Below, piece after piece: positions 26,402 to 35,411 of a DNA stretch of 64,000 bases (positions are counted from its first letter, which is position 1; every line of letters begins with the position of its first letter). The translations under genes and the position numbers were made by a program. The notes below the pieces were generated by a model. The model was given only the letters and a program-made list of their open reading frames with translations, made no database searches and had not been told where the DNA came from. Source of the stretch: Zoogloea sp041917255 (GTDB lineage: Bacteria > Pseudomonadota > Gammaproteobacteria > Burkholderiales > Rhodocyclaceae); assembly GCA_041917255.1 (NCBI GenBank), contig JAYRYA010000013.1, positions 1-64,000 on the forward strand, given 5' to 3'.

Positions 26402-27667
26402 ATGCGCTTCCGGAATACCCTGGCCCGCCTGCAGGCCAACATCCCCACCATCAACGCCACCCTGTTCGCCTGCCTGTTCTTCGTCCTGCCGGCCCATGTA
26501 GCGCCGGCCTACTCGATCAGCGGGCTGATCCTGCTGCTATCGGTGATCGAGGGACGCCTTGCCGAAAAATGGGCGCGGCTCAAAAGCGACCCGCTGTTCT
26601 GGATCTTCCAGGCCTTCTTCTGGATCACGCCCCTGTCGCTGCTGTGGACCGACGACCTGCAGTCCGGCCTGCGGATGGTCGGGCGCTACGCCTTCTTCCT
26701 CATCTCGCCGCTCTACCTGACTGTCGCCCGCCGCGAGCTTGCCCCGCGCTGCATCGCCGCTTTCCTGGCCGGCTGCGCCGTGGCCGAGGCGCTCGCCTGG
26801 TACAACTGGCTGGAGATGACCTACTTCCCCGAATGGCCGCGAGGCATCCGGGTCAGCAAGGAAGACACCGACACCGCACCCTTCGTCGACCACATCCTGT
26901 ACGCCCCGGTGCTCGCCTGGGCAGGCTATCTGGCGCTGCGCGAGGCCGTCGTCGCGGCGGGCTGGCGGCGGGCGGGCTTCGCCCTCCTTGCCCTCCTCAC
27001 CGTCGGCAACCTGATCTTCTCCACGGGCCGCACCGGCCAGCTGGTCTTCCTCGTCCTCGTTGCGTTGCTCGTGTTCCAGCACTTCTCCCGCCACCCGCTG
27101 CGGGCCGCGCTCGCGGCGCTCAGTCTTTCCGCCGGCCTCGCCGTGCTCGCCTACCAGGGCAGCACACAGATCGCCGCCCAGGTGGACGAAACCCTCGCCG
27201 ACATCAGCCAGCGTCACGCCAACCCCGACACCGCCACCGCCCAGCGCCTGAGATTTCTCACCAACAGCCTGCGCCTTGCCGCCGAGAACCCGCTCATCGG
27301 CGTCGGCGCCGGCGACTTTTATGCGGCGTATGTCGACGTCAACCAACGCTACACGCCCGCCCTCACCACCACCAACAACCCCCACAACCAGTACCTCTTC
27401 ACCGTCACCACCACCGGGATCACGGGCGGCATCGCGCTGCTGCTGACCTTCTTCCCGCCCATCCTGTGGCGCCGACGGGGTGACGAACTGGCGCCCCTGC
27501 GCGTCGCGCTGGTGATCTTCATCGCGGTATGCAGCCTTTTCGAGGACTACCTGTGGCGCTCCAACACCTCGCTGCTGTACGTGCTCTTTGCAGTGCTGCT
27601 GTTGGGCCGGCAAAGCCTCGGGCCGCCTGCGGACGGCCGACAAGCCGCGCCGATTCGGGCAGAATAG
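26402..27667 (+). CDS. waaL: O-antigen ligase family protein
   Basis: A 421-residue polytopic membrane protein with about ten to twelve hydrophobic segments and a large periplasmic loop near residues 230-330. Within that loop is the family hallmark NNPHNQYLF near residue 320, and FSTGRTGQLVFL lies near 205. Wzy/WaaL-type ligases and polymerases share this fold. With LPS core transferases on both sides, ligation of O-antigen to lipid A-core is the likeliest job, though polymerase function cannot be excluded. Confidence 0.75.
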   Translation: MRFRNTLARLQANIPTINATLFACLFFVLPAHVAPAYSISGLILLLSVIEGRLAEKWARLKSDPLFWIFQAFFWITPLSLLWTDDLQSGLRMVGRYAFFLISPLYLTVARRELAPRCIAAFLAGCAVAEALAWYNWLEMTYFPEWPRGIRVSKEDTDTAPFVDHILYAPVLAWAGYLALREAVVAAGWRRAGFALLALLTVGNLIFSTGRTGQLVFLVLVALLVFQHFSRHPLRAALAALSLSAGLAVLAYQGSTQIAAQVDETLADISQRHANPDTATAQRLRFLTNSLRLAAENPLIGVGAGDFYAAYVDVNQRYTPALTTTNNPHNQYLFTVTTTGITGGIALLLTFFPPILWRRRGDELAPLRVALVIFIAVCSLFEDYLWRSNTSLLYVLFAVLLLGRQSLGPPADGRQAAPIRAE

Positions 27668-27695
27668 ATCGCCTCCTCCATTCCGAACACCGACC

Positions 27696-28376
27696 ATGAA
27701 CATGGGCGCCGACGGCGAAATCCTCAACGACGCTCCAGGCGTACCCTTCCTCACCTGCGGCTTCTTCACCGACGGCTACGCCGCCGAAGCGGCACAGCTA
27801 CGCGAATCCCTCGACCGCACCGGCACCCCGTACTTCCTCAAACGCTTCGCCAGTCGCGGCTACTGGGAGGCCAACACGCGCATCAAGCCCGAGTTCCTGC
27901 TCGACTGCCTGCGCCGCTTTCCCGGCCGCGACGTGGTGTATCTCGACGCCGACTCGGTCGTCCGTTCGCCCCTCAAGCTGTTCTTCGATTTCGATGCCGA
28001 CCTGGGCGTGTTCATCGCCCCCGCCGACGCCGGGATGACCCACCGCTACCTCACCGGCACGCTCTACCTGCGCAACACCCCGGCTGTGCACGCCTTCGTC
28101 GAAGACTGGATCGCCGCCCAGGACGGCATGGTGCTGGGCGTCGATCAGGACAGCTTCACCGCCGCCGTCGAACGCCACCCGGCACTCAGGATCGGCCCGC
28201 TGCCCGAAAGCTACGTGAAGATCTTCGACCGCGGCAGCGAGACCCCGGTGATCGAACACTTCCAGGCCAGCCGGCAGCGGGTCAAGCTCCAGCGCACCAT
28301 GAAGAAGACCCGCAATGTGGTCCTTGGCGTCGTATTGCTTGCCGCCCTGGCGTGGCTTGTCACTCGTTGGTGGTAG
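27696..28376 (+). CDS. Putative nucleotide-sugar transferase with C-terminal membrane anchor
   Basis: A 226-residue protein. The motif DVVYLDADSVVRSPLKLFF near residue 80 contains the DxD metal site, and TGTLYLRNTPAVHAFVEDW follows, as in Nucleotid_trans-type glycosyltransferases. Its unusual feature is a C-terminal hydrophobic helix (NVVLGVVLLAALAWLVTRWW) that would anchor the catalytic domain to the inner membrane by its tail. The ATG at 27696 starts a coherent sequence; no strong ribosome binding site is visible. Confidence 0.65.
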   Translation: MNMGADGEILNDAPGVPFLTCGFFTDGYAAEAAQLRESLDRTGTPYFLKRFASRGYWEANTRIKPEFLLDCLRRFPGRDVVYLDADSVVRSPLKLFFDFDADLGVFIAPADAGMTHRYLTGTLYLRNTPAVHAFVEDWIAAQDGMVLGVDQDSFTAAVERHPALRIGPLPESYVKIFDRGSETPVIEHFQASRQRVKLQRTMKKTRNVVLGVVLLAALAWLVTRWW

Positions 28377-28513
28377 TCAGCCTCGGGCAGCCTGGAAGGA
28401 TGAAAGAAAGTGTTAATTTGGTCTGAACGTCGTGACATTTCCCTGCACGGCGCCGACCATCCCGCAACAAAAATCCGGCATGATTCGCGCCCGGGCGTGA
28501 AATCCCTTCAAGA

Positions 28514-29257
28514 ATGAGCCGAGTCCACATCCTGATGTATCACCAGGTTGGTGATTTTCCGAAACGTATGCCCAGTCATCGGGGGCAATACTGCCATCGC
28601 CCGCGCTTTTCCGCCCAGATGGCCATGCTCAAGCGTTTCGGCTATTCGGTGGTGAGCATGGACGCCGCGGTGGCCGGTCTGCGGGGCCAGGCGCAGCTGC
28701 CGCCAAAGGCTGTCGTTCTCACCTTCGACGACGGCTACGTCGATTTCCTCACGTGTGCCGCGCCCGTGCTCCAGCAGTTCGGCTACCCGGCCACCGTGTA
28801 CGCCGTGGCCGGCCTGCTCGGCCAGGCCTCGTCGTGGGTCGAGCCCGAAGGCCTGCGCCCTGCTGCCCTGATGAACGCAGCCCAGCTGCGCGAAGTGCAG
28901 TCCCTCGGATTCACCATCGGCTCCCACTCCGTCAGCCACCCCCGCCTTGCCCAAGTCGACACGCCCCGCATCGCCGAAGAGATGACGATCAGCAAGCGCA
29001 TGCTCGAGGACACCCTCGGCACCCGGATCGACCACTTCTGCTACCCCTACGGCAGCCACGACATGCGTGCGGTGCACGCCGCCGCCGAAGCTGGCTACGT
29101 CACCGGCACCACCTGCGTGCGGGCCGTCGCCACCCCCGCCGACGATCTCCTCACTTTGCCCCGCAAGCCCGTCTCCCAGGGCAACACCGCCCTCGGCGTG
29201 CTCTGGAAGCTCGTCGCCAGAAACACCCCGCGCCACCCACCGATCCGCCGCGGCTAA
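28514..29257 (+). CDS. Polysaccharide deacetylase (NodB homology), copy 1
   Basis: A 247-residue carbohydrate esterase family 4 protein without a signal peptide. Motif 1 LTFDDGY (near residue 74), motif 2 GSHSVSHPRL and motif 3 CYPYGSHD provide the catalytic Asp and metal-binding Asp/His/His set. It probably deacetylates an N-acetylated sugar of a cytoplasmic LPS or exopolysaccharide precursor. About 60% identical by eye to the deacetylase at 32568. It is preceded by 137 bp without a gene, so it may start a new transcript. Confidence 0.85.
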   Translation: MSRVHILMYHQVGDFPKRMPSHRGQYCHRPRFSAQMAMLKRFGYSVVSMDAAVAGLRGQAQLPPKAVVLTFDDGYVDFLTCAAPVLQQFGYPATVYAVAGLLGQASSWVEPEGLRPAALMNAAQLREVQSLGFTIGSHSVSHPRLAQVDTPRIAEEMTISKRMLEDTLGTRIDHFCYPYGSHDMRAVHAAAEAGYVTGTTCVRAVATPADDLLTLPRKPVSQGNTALGVLWKLVARNTPRHPPIRRG

Positions 29258-29381
29258 CCGCCTGCCGGCGAAACCACTGCGACTTGCGGCACAATAGCGC
29301 TCTTTGCGCCGCCCGGTTTTCGCCCATGATCTTCCGCCCCCGCTCCCAGCCCTGCCGCCCGACGGCCCCGGGAGTCGCCGC

Positions 29382-30428
29382 GTGAAGCGCATCCTCATTG
29401 TCCGCAGCTCGGCCATCGGCGACGTGGTCTTTGCCTCGGCGCTGCCCGCCGCCATCAAGCGCAGCCACCCGGACGCCCACGTCGCCTGGCTGGTCGAACC
29501 CGGCATCCACGAACTCCTGCTCACCGATCCGGCCATCGACGAAGTCATCACCTGGAGCAAGGCCGAGTGGGTCAAGCTCTGGAAGAGCGGGCAAAAGCTC
29601 GAACTCGCCCGCCGCGTGCTGGCCCTGCGGCGCGAACTCCATGCCCGCAACTTCGATGTCGCCCTTGACCTGCAGGGCCTGCTGAAGAGCGGCTTCATCA
29701 CCTGGCTTTCGGGCGCAAAACGCCGTGTCGGCCTCGGCTCGAAGGAAGGCAGCCAGCTGCTGATGACCGAGGTCATCCCCCGCGGCGGCGACATCCACCG
29801 CATCGGCTCCGAATACCAGTTCCTCGCCCAGCACCTGGGCGCGGACGCCGGCAACTTCCTGCCCACGCTCCACGTCGCCCCCGCGGCCGATGCCTCCGTG
29901 CAGGCCAAGCTCGCCACCCAAGGACTGGAAACCGGCCGCTACGCGGTGTTCGCCCCCTTCACCACCCGCCCCCAGAAACACTGGTTCGAGGACGCCTGGC
30001 AGGCGCTCGCGCCCCAGCTCATCACCGCCACCGGCCTCACCCCGGTGATCCTCGGCGGCCCGGCCGATGCCGAGGCCGCCGCCCGCATCGCCGCAGCCGA
30101 CCCGCGCATCGTCAACCTCGCCGGCCAGACCCGCCTGCCCGAAGCCGTCGCCGTCATCGCCCGTTCGGCGCTGGTGATCGGCGTGGACACCGGCCTCACC
30201 CACATGGGCACCGCGCTGGCCCGGCCCACGGTGGCGATCTTCGGCTCCACCTGCCCCTACACCGACACCGGCCGGCCCACCGGCAGCGTGATCTGGCTGG
30301 GGCTGGAGTGCTCGCCCTGCATGCGCCGCCCCACCTGTGGCGGAAAGTTCACCTGCCTGCGTGACATCACCCCGACGATGGTCATCGAACGCGCCCAGGC
30401 CATGCTGGCCGTCGGAGGCGTACGATGA
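29382..30428 (+). CDS. waaC: Glycosyltransferase family 9 (heptosyltransferase-like)
   Basis: A 348-residue GT9 enzyme of LPS inner-core synthesis. It begins VKRILIVRSSAIGDVVFASAL, and the GTG at 29382 fits this conserved N-terminus far better than an upstream ATG. C-terminal hallmarks are FAPFTTRPQKHWFEDAW, LVIGVDTGLTHMGTALARP and a late Cys-rich ECSPCMRRPTCGG. WaaC/WaaF transfer ADP-heptose; the exact acceptor is not fixed. The next gene starts in an ATGA overlap. Confidence 0.82.
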   Translation: MKRILIVRSSAIGDVVFASALPAAIKRSHPDAHVAWLVEPGIHELLLTDPAIDEVITWSKAEWVKLWKSGQKLELARRVLALRRELHARNFDVALDLQGLLKSGFITWLSGAKRRVGLGSKEGSQLLMTEVIPRGGDIHRIGSEYQFLAQHLGADAGNFLPTLHVAPAADASVQAKLATQGLETGRYAVFAPFTTRPQKHWFEDAWQALAPQLITATGLTPVILGGPADAEAAARIAAADPRIVNLAGQTRLPEAVAVIARSALVIGVDTGLTHMGTALARPTVAIFGSTCPYTDTGRPTGSVIWLGLECSPCMRRPTCGGKFTCLRDITPTMVIERAQAMLAVGGVR

Positions 30429-31507
30429 AGATCCTCCACGTGGAAGCCGGCAAGTTTTTGTACGGCGGTGCACGTCAGGTGCAATACATCGTCGAGGGCC
30501 TCGCCGCCCGCGGCATCGACAACCTGCTCGCCTGCCCCACCGGCAGCGACACCGCCCGCCAGCATCCCGCCGGCGTGCGCGTGGTGCCCATGAAGATGGG
30601 CGGCGATGGTGACCCGGGCATGGTGCTGCGCCTCGCGCGCCTGATCCGCGCCGAAAAGCCCGACCTCGTGCACCTCCACAGCCGCCGCGGCGCTGACACC
30701 TGGGGCGGCCTCTCGGCAAAGCTCGCCGGCGTGCCCTGCGTGCTGTCGCGGCGGGTGGACAACCCCGAATCCCGCCTCGCGGTGGCGATCAAGTACCGGC
30801 TCTACGACCACGTGATCACCATCTCCGAGGGCATACGCCAGGTGCTGTTGTCCGAAGGCCTCCCCCCGGGCAAGGTCACCTGCGTGAGGAGCGCTGTGGA
30901 CGCCACGCCCTACCTCGCGCCGGTCGATGCCGCCACCTTCCGCGCCGAGTTCGGCCTGCCCTCCGATGCGCTGGTGGCCGGCGTGGTGGCACAGATGATC
31001 CCGCGCAAGGGCCACCGCTACCTGCTCTCCGTGCTGCCGGGCCTGCTCGAAAAGCACCCGCAGCTGGTGGTGCTGATCTTTGGCCAGGGCCCGCTGGAGG
31101 CCGAACTGCGCGCCGAGGTGCAGAGCCGAGGGCTCGACGCCGCGGTGCGCTTCGCCGGCTTCCGCCATGATCTGCCGCGCTGGCTGGGCGGGCTTGATCT
31201 GCTGGTGCATCCGGCCGACATGGAAGGACTGGGCGTATCGCTGCTGCAGGCTTCGGCCGCGGCCGTGCCCATCGTCACCACCCGCGCCGGCGGGCTGCCC
31301 GAGGCCGTGCTGGAAGGCGTCACCGGTTTGCTGATCGAGCCCGGCAACGAAACCCAGCTCGCCGCCGCCATTGACCGCCTCGCCGCCGACCCGGCCCTCC
31401 GCGCGCGATTCGGCGCCGCCGGCCGGGCACGCATCCTGGCCGAGTTCTCCATCGACGCGATGGTGGCGGGCAACCTCGCCGTCTATCGCCAGGTGCTCCA
31501 GCCATGA
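30425..31507 (+). CDS. Glycosyltransferase family 4
   Basis: A 360-residue GT-B enzyme. It has KILHVEAGKFLYGGARQVQYI at the start, then AQMIPRKGHRYLL mid-protein, and the nucleotide-sugar/catalytic E-x7-E region (HPADMEGLGVSLLQASAAAVP) near residue 265. Overlaps its neighbours by four bases on both sides, so expression is tightly coupled. Sugar specificity unknown. Confidence 0.85.
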   Translation: MKILHVEAGKFLYGGARQVQYIVEGLAARGIDNLLACPTGSDTARQHPAGVRVVPMKMGGDGDPGMVLRLARLIRAEKPDLVHLHSRRGADTWGGLSAKLAGVPCVLSRRVDNPESRLAVAIKYRLYDHVITISEGIRQVLLSEGLPPGKVTCVRSAVDATPYLAPVDAATFRAEFGLPSDALVAGVVAQMIPRKGHRYLLSVLPGLLEKHPQLVVLIFGQGPLEAELRAEVQSRGLDAAVRFAGFRHDLPRWLGGLDLLVHPADMEGLGVSLLQASAAAVPIVTTRAGGLPEAVLEGVTGLLIEPGNETQLAAAIDRLAADPALRARFGAAGRARILAEFSIDAMVAGNLAVYRQVLQP

Positions 31508-32571
31508 AGATCGTCACCGTGCTGCACAGCCTGCGCAGCGGCGGCGCCGAGCGCCACGCCCTGCAGCTCATGCGCGGCCTGCGGGCGCGGGGCCACGAGG
31601 CGCTGTTCGCCGGCTCGATGAACGGCTGGCTCGGCCAGCAGCTCAGCGCCGACGGCTTTGGCGGGATCAACCTGCCGATGGTGGGCATCTACGATCTGCC
31701 GTCAGTCATCCGCCTGGCGCTGTACGCCCGCCGCGAAAAGGCCGATCTGATCCACGGCCACCTCACCCGCGGCGCCCTGTACACCGGCTTCGCCGCCCGG
31801 CTGGCCGGCGTGCCCAACGTGGCCACCGCCCACTCCGACAACGCCGGCAAGCACTTCGGCCGGGCCGACCGGATCATCGCCGTGTCGGGCGCCGTGGCGC
31901 GCTTTCTCGAGCGCGAGGGCTACGACCCGACGCGCATCCGGGTCGTCCATCATGGCATCGCCGACATCGCCGCCACCCTGCCCGCCGACGTGCGCCGCGC
32001 GACCCGCGCCGCGCTGGGCCTTGCCGACGACGAGCCATGCCTGCTGATGGCCGCCCGCATCGTCACCGCCAAGGGCCACGACACCGCCCTCAAGGCGCTG
32101 GCTCGCATCAAGGATCGGCGCTGGACGCTGCTCCTCGCCGGCGACCACCACGGCGATCTGGGCCCGCAGATCCAGGCCCTCGCGACGGAACTGGGCATTG
32201 CCGAGCGGGTCCGCTTTCTGGGCCTGCGCGAAGACGTGCCGGCCCTGCTGGCGGCCGCCGACATGCTGCTGGCGCCATCGCGGCGGGAAGCCCTGTCCCT
32301 GACCCTGCTCGAAGCCTCGGCCTGCGCCCTGCCCATCGTCGCCAGCACCGTCGGCGGCATCGGCGAGGTGGTCGAGCACGGCGCGAGCGGCCTGCTGGTG
32401 CCGCCCGACGACGTGCCGGCCCTTGCCGACGCCATCGCCCAGCTGCTGGCCTCGCCTCAGCGACGGGCAGCCCTGGGCGCTCGCGCGCGGCAGCGTTTCG
32501 AATCCGGCTTCACGGAGAATGCGATGTTCGACGGAACCCTGGCGGCCTACCGCGAGGCCTGCAGCCGATGA
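31504..32571 (+). CDS. Glycosyltransferase family 4
   Basis: A 355-residue GT-B enzyme. It begins KIVTVLHSLRSGGAERHALQL, with the GGAE nucleotide-binding loop near residue 13. AARIVTAKGHDTALKAL and the C-terminal APSRREALSLTLLEASACALP provide the catalytic EX7E pattern. It starts and ends in ATGA overlaps. A different subgroup from the preceding GT4, so the two likely add different residues. Confidence 0.86.
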   Translation: MKIVTVLHSLRSGGAERHALQLMRGLRARGHEALFAGSMNGWLGQQLSADGFGGINLPMVGIYDLPSVIRLALYARREKADLIHGHLTRGALYTGFAARLAGVPNVATAHSDNAGKHFGRADRIIAVSGAVARFLEREGYDPTRIRVVHHGIADIAATLPADVRRATRAALGLADDEPCLLMAARIVTAKGHDTALKALARIKDRRWTLLLAGDHHGDLGPQIQALATELGIAERVRFLGLREDVPALLAAADMLLAPSRREALSLTLLEASACALPIVASTVGGIGEVVEHGASGLLVPPDDVPALADAIAQLLASPQRRAALGARARQRFESGFTENAMFDGTLAAYREACSR

Positions 32572-33308
32572 TCCAGATCCTCATGTACCACCGGGTCGGG
32601 CACTTTCCCGGCCGGGTGAAGGCCCACGGCGCGCTGTACTGCCATCTGCCGCGCTTTCGCGCCCAGATGACGCTGTTTCGGGTGCTCGGCTACACCGTCA
32701 TCAGCCTGGACGACGCGGTGGCCGGCCTGCGCGGCGACAAGGCGCTGCCGCCGCGCCCGCTGGTGCTCACCTTCGACGACGCCTACGTGGATTTCCTGGA
32801 CAACGCCGCGCCGGTGCTGCAGGCCCACGGCTACCCGGCCACGGTGTATGCGGTGAGCAGCCTGATCGGCAGCACGTCGCTGTGGGATGCGGGCGTCGGC
32901 CCCGAGCCGGCGCCGCTGATGGACGCGGCGCAACTGCGCGAGGTGCGCGACATGGGCTTCACCATCGGTTCGCACTCCAAGAGCCACCTGCGCCTTGCCC
33001 AGCAGGACGAAGCCTGCATCGCCCGCGAGATGAGCGACAGCAAGTCGGCGCTCGAAGACCTGCTCGGCCATCGCATCGACCACTTCTGCTACCCCTATGG
33101 CAGCCACGACCTGCGCAGCATGGATGCCGCGGCAGCGGCCGGTTACCTCTCCGGCACCACCTGCGAGCGGGCCGCCGCCACCCCGTCGAACGACCTGCTG
33201 GCCCTGCCGCGCAAGGCGGTCTCGCGGGGCGACGACGTGTTCGGCGTCGCCTGGAAGCTGCTCACCAAGAACGCGCCCAAGCGCCCACTGCTGCACCGCG
33301 CCGGCTGA
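32568..33308 (+). CDS. Polysaccharide deacetylase (NodB homology), copy 2
   Basis: A 246-residue CE4 protein, paralogue of the gene at 28514. Motif 1 is LTFDDAY (the usual Gly replaced by Ala, both Asp kept), motif 2 GSHSKSHLRL, motif 3 CYPYGSHD. No signal peptide. The start lies in an ATGA overlap with the GT4 gene; the same reading frame stays open far upstream, but that is only an antisense-free shadow, not a fusion. Probably acts on the product of the adjacent transferases. Confidence 0.85.
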   Translation: MIQILMYHRVGHFPGRVKAHGALYCHLPRFRAQMTLFRVLGYTVISLDDAVAGLRGDKALPPRPLVLTFDDAYVDFLDNAAPVLQAHGYPATVYAVSSLIGSTSLWDAGVGPEPAPLMDAAQLREVRDMGFTIGSHSKSHLRLAQQDEACIAREMSDSKSALEDLLGHRIDHFCYPYGSHDLRSMDAAAAAGYLSGTTCERAAATPSNDLLALPRKAVSRGDDVFGVAWKLLTKNAPKRPLLHRAG

Positions 33309-33317
33309 GAGCACTAC

Positions 33318-33911
33318 TCAGGGCAGGAACACCGGATCGGCGAACACCAGCGTGCCATCGGCACGCATCATCAGGTTGTCGGGGTTGAGGATGTCGGGCT
33401 GGACGGGATAGCCCTCGATGAAGTCCGACAGCCGCGCCACGGCCTCGACGAGGCTGGCGGGCATTTCGGATGGGGGAGCCTGGGCAATGTGATAAAGCGC
33501 CAGCCTGCCGCGATTGACGCCCATGTTGGCCCACTTCTCGCAGCCTTCCCAGTAGGCGGCGGCGAGCAGCCGGGCGAGGCTCGCCGCCTCACCCGTCACG
33601 GGCTGAAGGCGCTCGACCTCGACAAGCCGGAACGAATAGCCGTTGCTGGCCTTGCCGACGACGCCGTGATCGGCGAACACGCGAGGAAAATGAATGCCGG
33701 TGGGACGGTCGTCCGCGGCGAGGTAGAAGTAGTCGGCAGGGGAGCTGACCACCTTGAACACGCGCTCGCCGTCACCGGCGTCGAGCACGATCGAGAATTC
33801 CCCCCGCCCGATCTCGAACAGACCATCGAGCAGGGGGTGAGCCGGGACCGGATCTGGAAGGCGCTTGAGCGCTCTCCCGGGCTCCGGCAGTACGGCAGGC
33901 GGGTCGATCAT
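33318..33911 (-). CDS. Small protein with kinase-like fold
   Basis: A 197-residue soluble protein. The N-terminal FEIGRGEFSIVLD resembles a protein kinase glycine loop, and ERVFKVVSS supplies a candidate ATP-binding lysine. The C-terminal DILNPDNLMMRADG then LVFADPVF resembles the catalytic loop (D-x4-N) and a DP-type version of the metal-binding DFG. The protein is much shorter than normal kinases, so it is either a minimal kinase or a degenerate one. Convergent with the deacetylase gene and 16 bp after fabI on the same strand. Start at 33911 (MIDPPAVLPEPG) by frame and length. Confidence 0.55.
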   Translation of the reverse strand: MIDPPAVLPEPGRALKRLPDPVPAHPLLDGLFEIGRGEFSIVLDAGDGERVFKVVSSPADYFYLAADDRPTGIHFPRVFADHGVVGKASNGYSFRLVEVERLQPVTGEAASLARLLAAAYWEGCEKWANMGVNRGRLALYHIAQAPPSEMPASLVEAVARLSDFIEGYPVQPDILNPDNLMMRADGTLVFADPVFLP

Positions 33912-33927
33912 CGCGGATCGACGGGGG

Positions 33928-34707
33928 TCATCCGATGATGTTGTAGCCAGCATCCACGAAGTGTACGCCGCCCGACATGTTCCGGCCAGCGTCGGAGACG
34001 AGGAACGCAGTGAGCGCGCCAATGTCTTCCGGGGTGACGAGACGGTGCAGCGGCGAACGATCCACCGCAGCGGCCATCAGGCCGTCGAAACCGGCGATGC
34101 CGGAGGCGGCACGGGTCATCAGCGGGCCCGGGGAGATGGCGTTGACGCGGATGTTCTTGGGGCCCAGCTCGAAGGCCATGTAGCGGGTGGCAGCTTCCAG
34201 GGCCGCCTTGCACAGGCCCATCACGCCGTAGTTGGCGATGACCTTCTCGCTGCCCAGGTAGGTCATGGTGATCAGCGATCCGCCGCCGGCCTTCTCGAGG
34301 AGCGGCTCGGCCTTGCGGGCCAGGCGCACGAAGGAGTGGGTGGACACGTCCATCGCCATCGCAAAGCCGTCCGGCGAGGTGTCGACCACGCGGCCGTGGA
34401 GGTCGTCGCGCTTGGCGAAGGCCATGCTGTGGATGGCGAAGTCGAGCTTGCCGTGCTTTGCGTCGATCTGGGCAAAGACTTCGTCCATGGTCTCGGGCTT
34501 GGTCACGTCGAGCAGCAGCACATCCTCGATACCCAGGCGGCTGACGATCGGCTCGATGAACGCGAGGGTCTTCTCGTTCTGGTAGGTGATGATGACCTTG
34601 GCGCCCGCTTCGATGCACGCTTCGGCAACACCAGTGGAGATGGACTTTTCGTTGGCAATACCGGTGATGAGACCCACCTTGCCTTCGAGATTGATGATCG
34701 GGTTCAT
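33928..34707 (-). CDS. fabI: Enoyl-[acyl-carrier-protein] reductase (NADH)
   Basis: A 259-residue short-chain dehydrogenase-type FabI catalysing the last reduction of fatty acid elongation. It has the NAD site GLITGIANEKSISTG, and Tyr-x6-Lys in YGVMGLCK near residue 156. The C-terminal HRLVTPEDIGALTAFLVSD is typical of the family. The ATG at 34707 follows a perfect GGAGG. Target of triclosan-type inhibitors in other bacteria. Confidence 0.95.
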   Translation of the reverse strand: MNPIINLEGKVGLITGIANEKSISTGVAEACIEAGAKVIITYQNEKTLAFIEPIVSRLGIEDVLLLDVTKPETMDEVFAQIDAKHGKLDFAIHSMAFAKRDDLHGRVVDTSPDGFAMAMDVSTHSFVRLARKAEPLLEKAGGGSLITMTYLGSEKVIANYGVMGLCKAALEAATRYMAFELGPKNIRVNAISPGPLMTRAASGIAGFDGLMAAAVDRSPLHRLVTPEDIGALTAFLVSDAGRNMSGGVHFVDAGYNIIG

Positions 34708-34756
34708 AAAAACCTCCATGGGGTTCGATAAAAAATTACTGCACTGCAACAATTGC

Positions 34757-34773
34757 AGACCTTAGAATGGTCT
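34757..34773. promoter_or_regulatory. Inverted repeat upstream of fabI
   Basis: AGACC - N7 - GGTCT in the 148-bp divergent region between fabI and the HAD gene. Position, about 50 bp before the fabI start codon, would suit an operator. No matching known consensus is claimed, and the promoter hexamers nearby are weak. Confidence 0.35.
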
Positions 34774-34855
34774 ACGAATACTGTTACGTGCAAACTTTTT
34801 TGATAACGGCAGGATTCCACCTTTCCTCAATCCAAATGTTGCGTCGCATCAAACA

Positions 34856-35356
34856 ATGGCCGAAAACCTCCACAGCTCGGGTGTGATCCCGGTCTATGTC
34901 TTCCTCGATTTCGACGGGGTCACGCATCCCTGGCGCGAGGCGGAGGACTTTCGCTGTCTGCCGGTGCTCGAAGCCGTGCTGCGCGACTACCCCGAGACGC
35001 GAGTGGTGATCGCATCCGACTGGCGCACGCTGTTCTCGCTGCCCAAGCTGCGGTCGCGCTTTTCACCGGACATCCAGCCGCGGGTGATCGACACCACCCC
35101 GGCGATCTTCCCGCGCAACCCCAACGAGCTCTACGGCCTGCGCGAGCGGGAAGCCCGCCAGTGGCTGGCTGCCAAGGCGCCCACCGCGTCGTGGCTGGCC
35201 ATCGACGATGCGCCGGGCAACTGGCCGACGCGGACGCGGCTGGTGCTCACCGATTTCAAGCAGGGATTCACGGAAGAAGACGCCGGGCGGATGCGCCGGC
35301 TGCTGGATGCCTTCCGCGCCGGCGAGTGCGAGGCGCCCGAGACCACGCCGGCCTGA
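34856..35356 (+). CDS. HAD-superfamily protein (Swiss-army-knife RNA repair-type HAD domain)
   Basis: A 166-residue protein. Motif I VFLDFDGVTHP supplies the nucleophile Asp, ASDWR matches motif II, and LAIDDAPGN the acidic motif IV. The compact layout resembles HAD domains of the HAD-SAK group. Such proteins are phosphatases of unknown substrate. It is divergent from fabI and ends in a strong bidirectional terminator. Confidence 0.75.
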   Translation: MAENLHSSGVIPVYVFLDFDGVTHPWREAEDFRCLPVLEAVLRDYPETRVVIASDWRTLFSLPKLRSRFSPDIQPRVIDTTPAIFPRNPNELYGLREREARQWLAAKAPTASWLAIDDAPGNWPTRTRLVLTDFKQGFTEEDAGRMRRLLDAFRAGECEAPETTPA

Positions 35357-35376
35357 GCGGCGACACAGCACAAAAC

Positions 35377-35399
35377 AGGGCGACTCCGGTCGCCCTTTT
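35377..35399. terminator. Bidirectional Rho-independent terminator
   Basis: A stem AGGGCGAC / GTCGCCCT with a TCCG loop, followed by TTTT on the plus strand and preceded by AAAA, so it can also end the oppositely directed srkA transcript. Confidence 0.88.
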
Positions 35400-35411
35400 G
35401 CGTTGGCCGGA

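Noticed and set aside
31371..33308. Fusion of a glycosyltransferase with a deacetylase
   Set aside because: The open frame upstream of the deacetylase is in a different frame from the GT4 gene; a separate start sits in the ATGA overlap.
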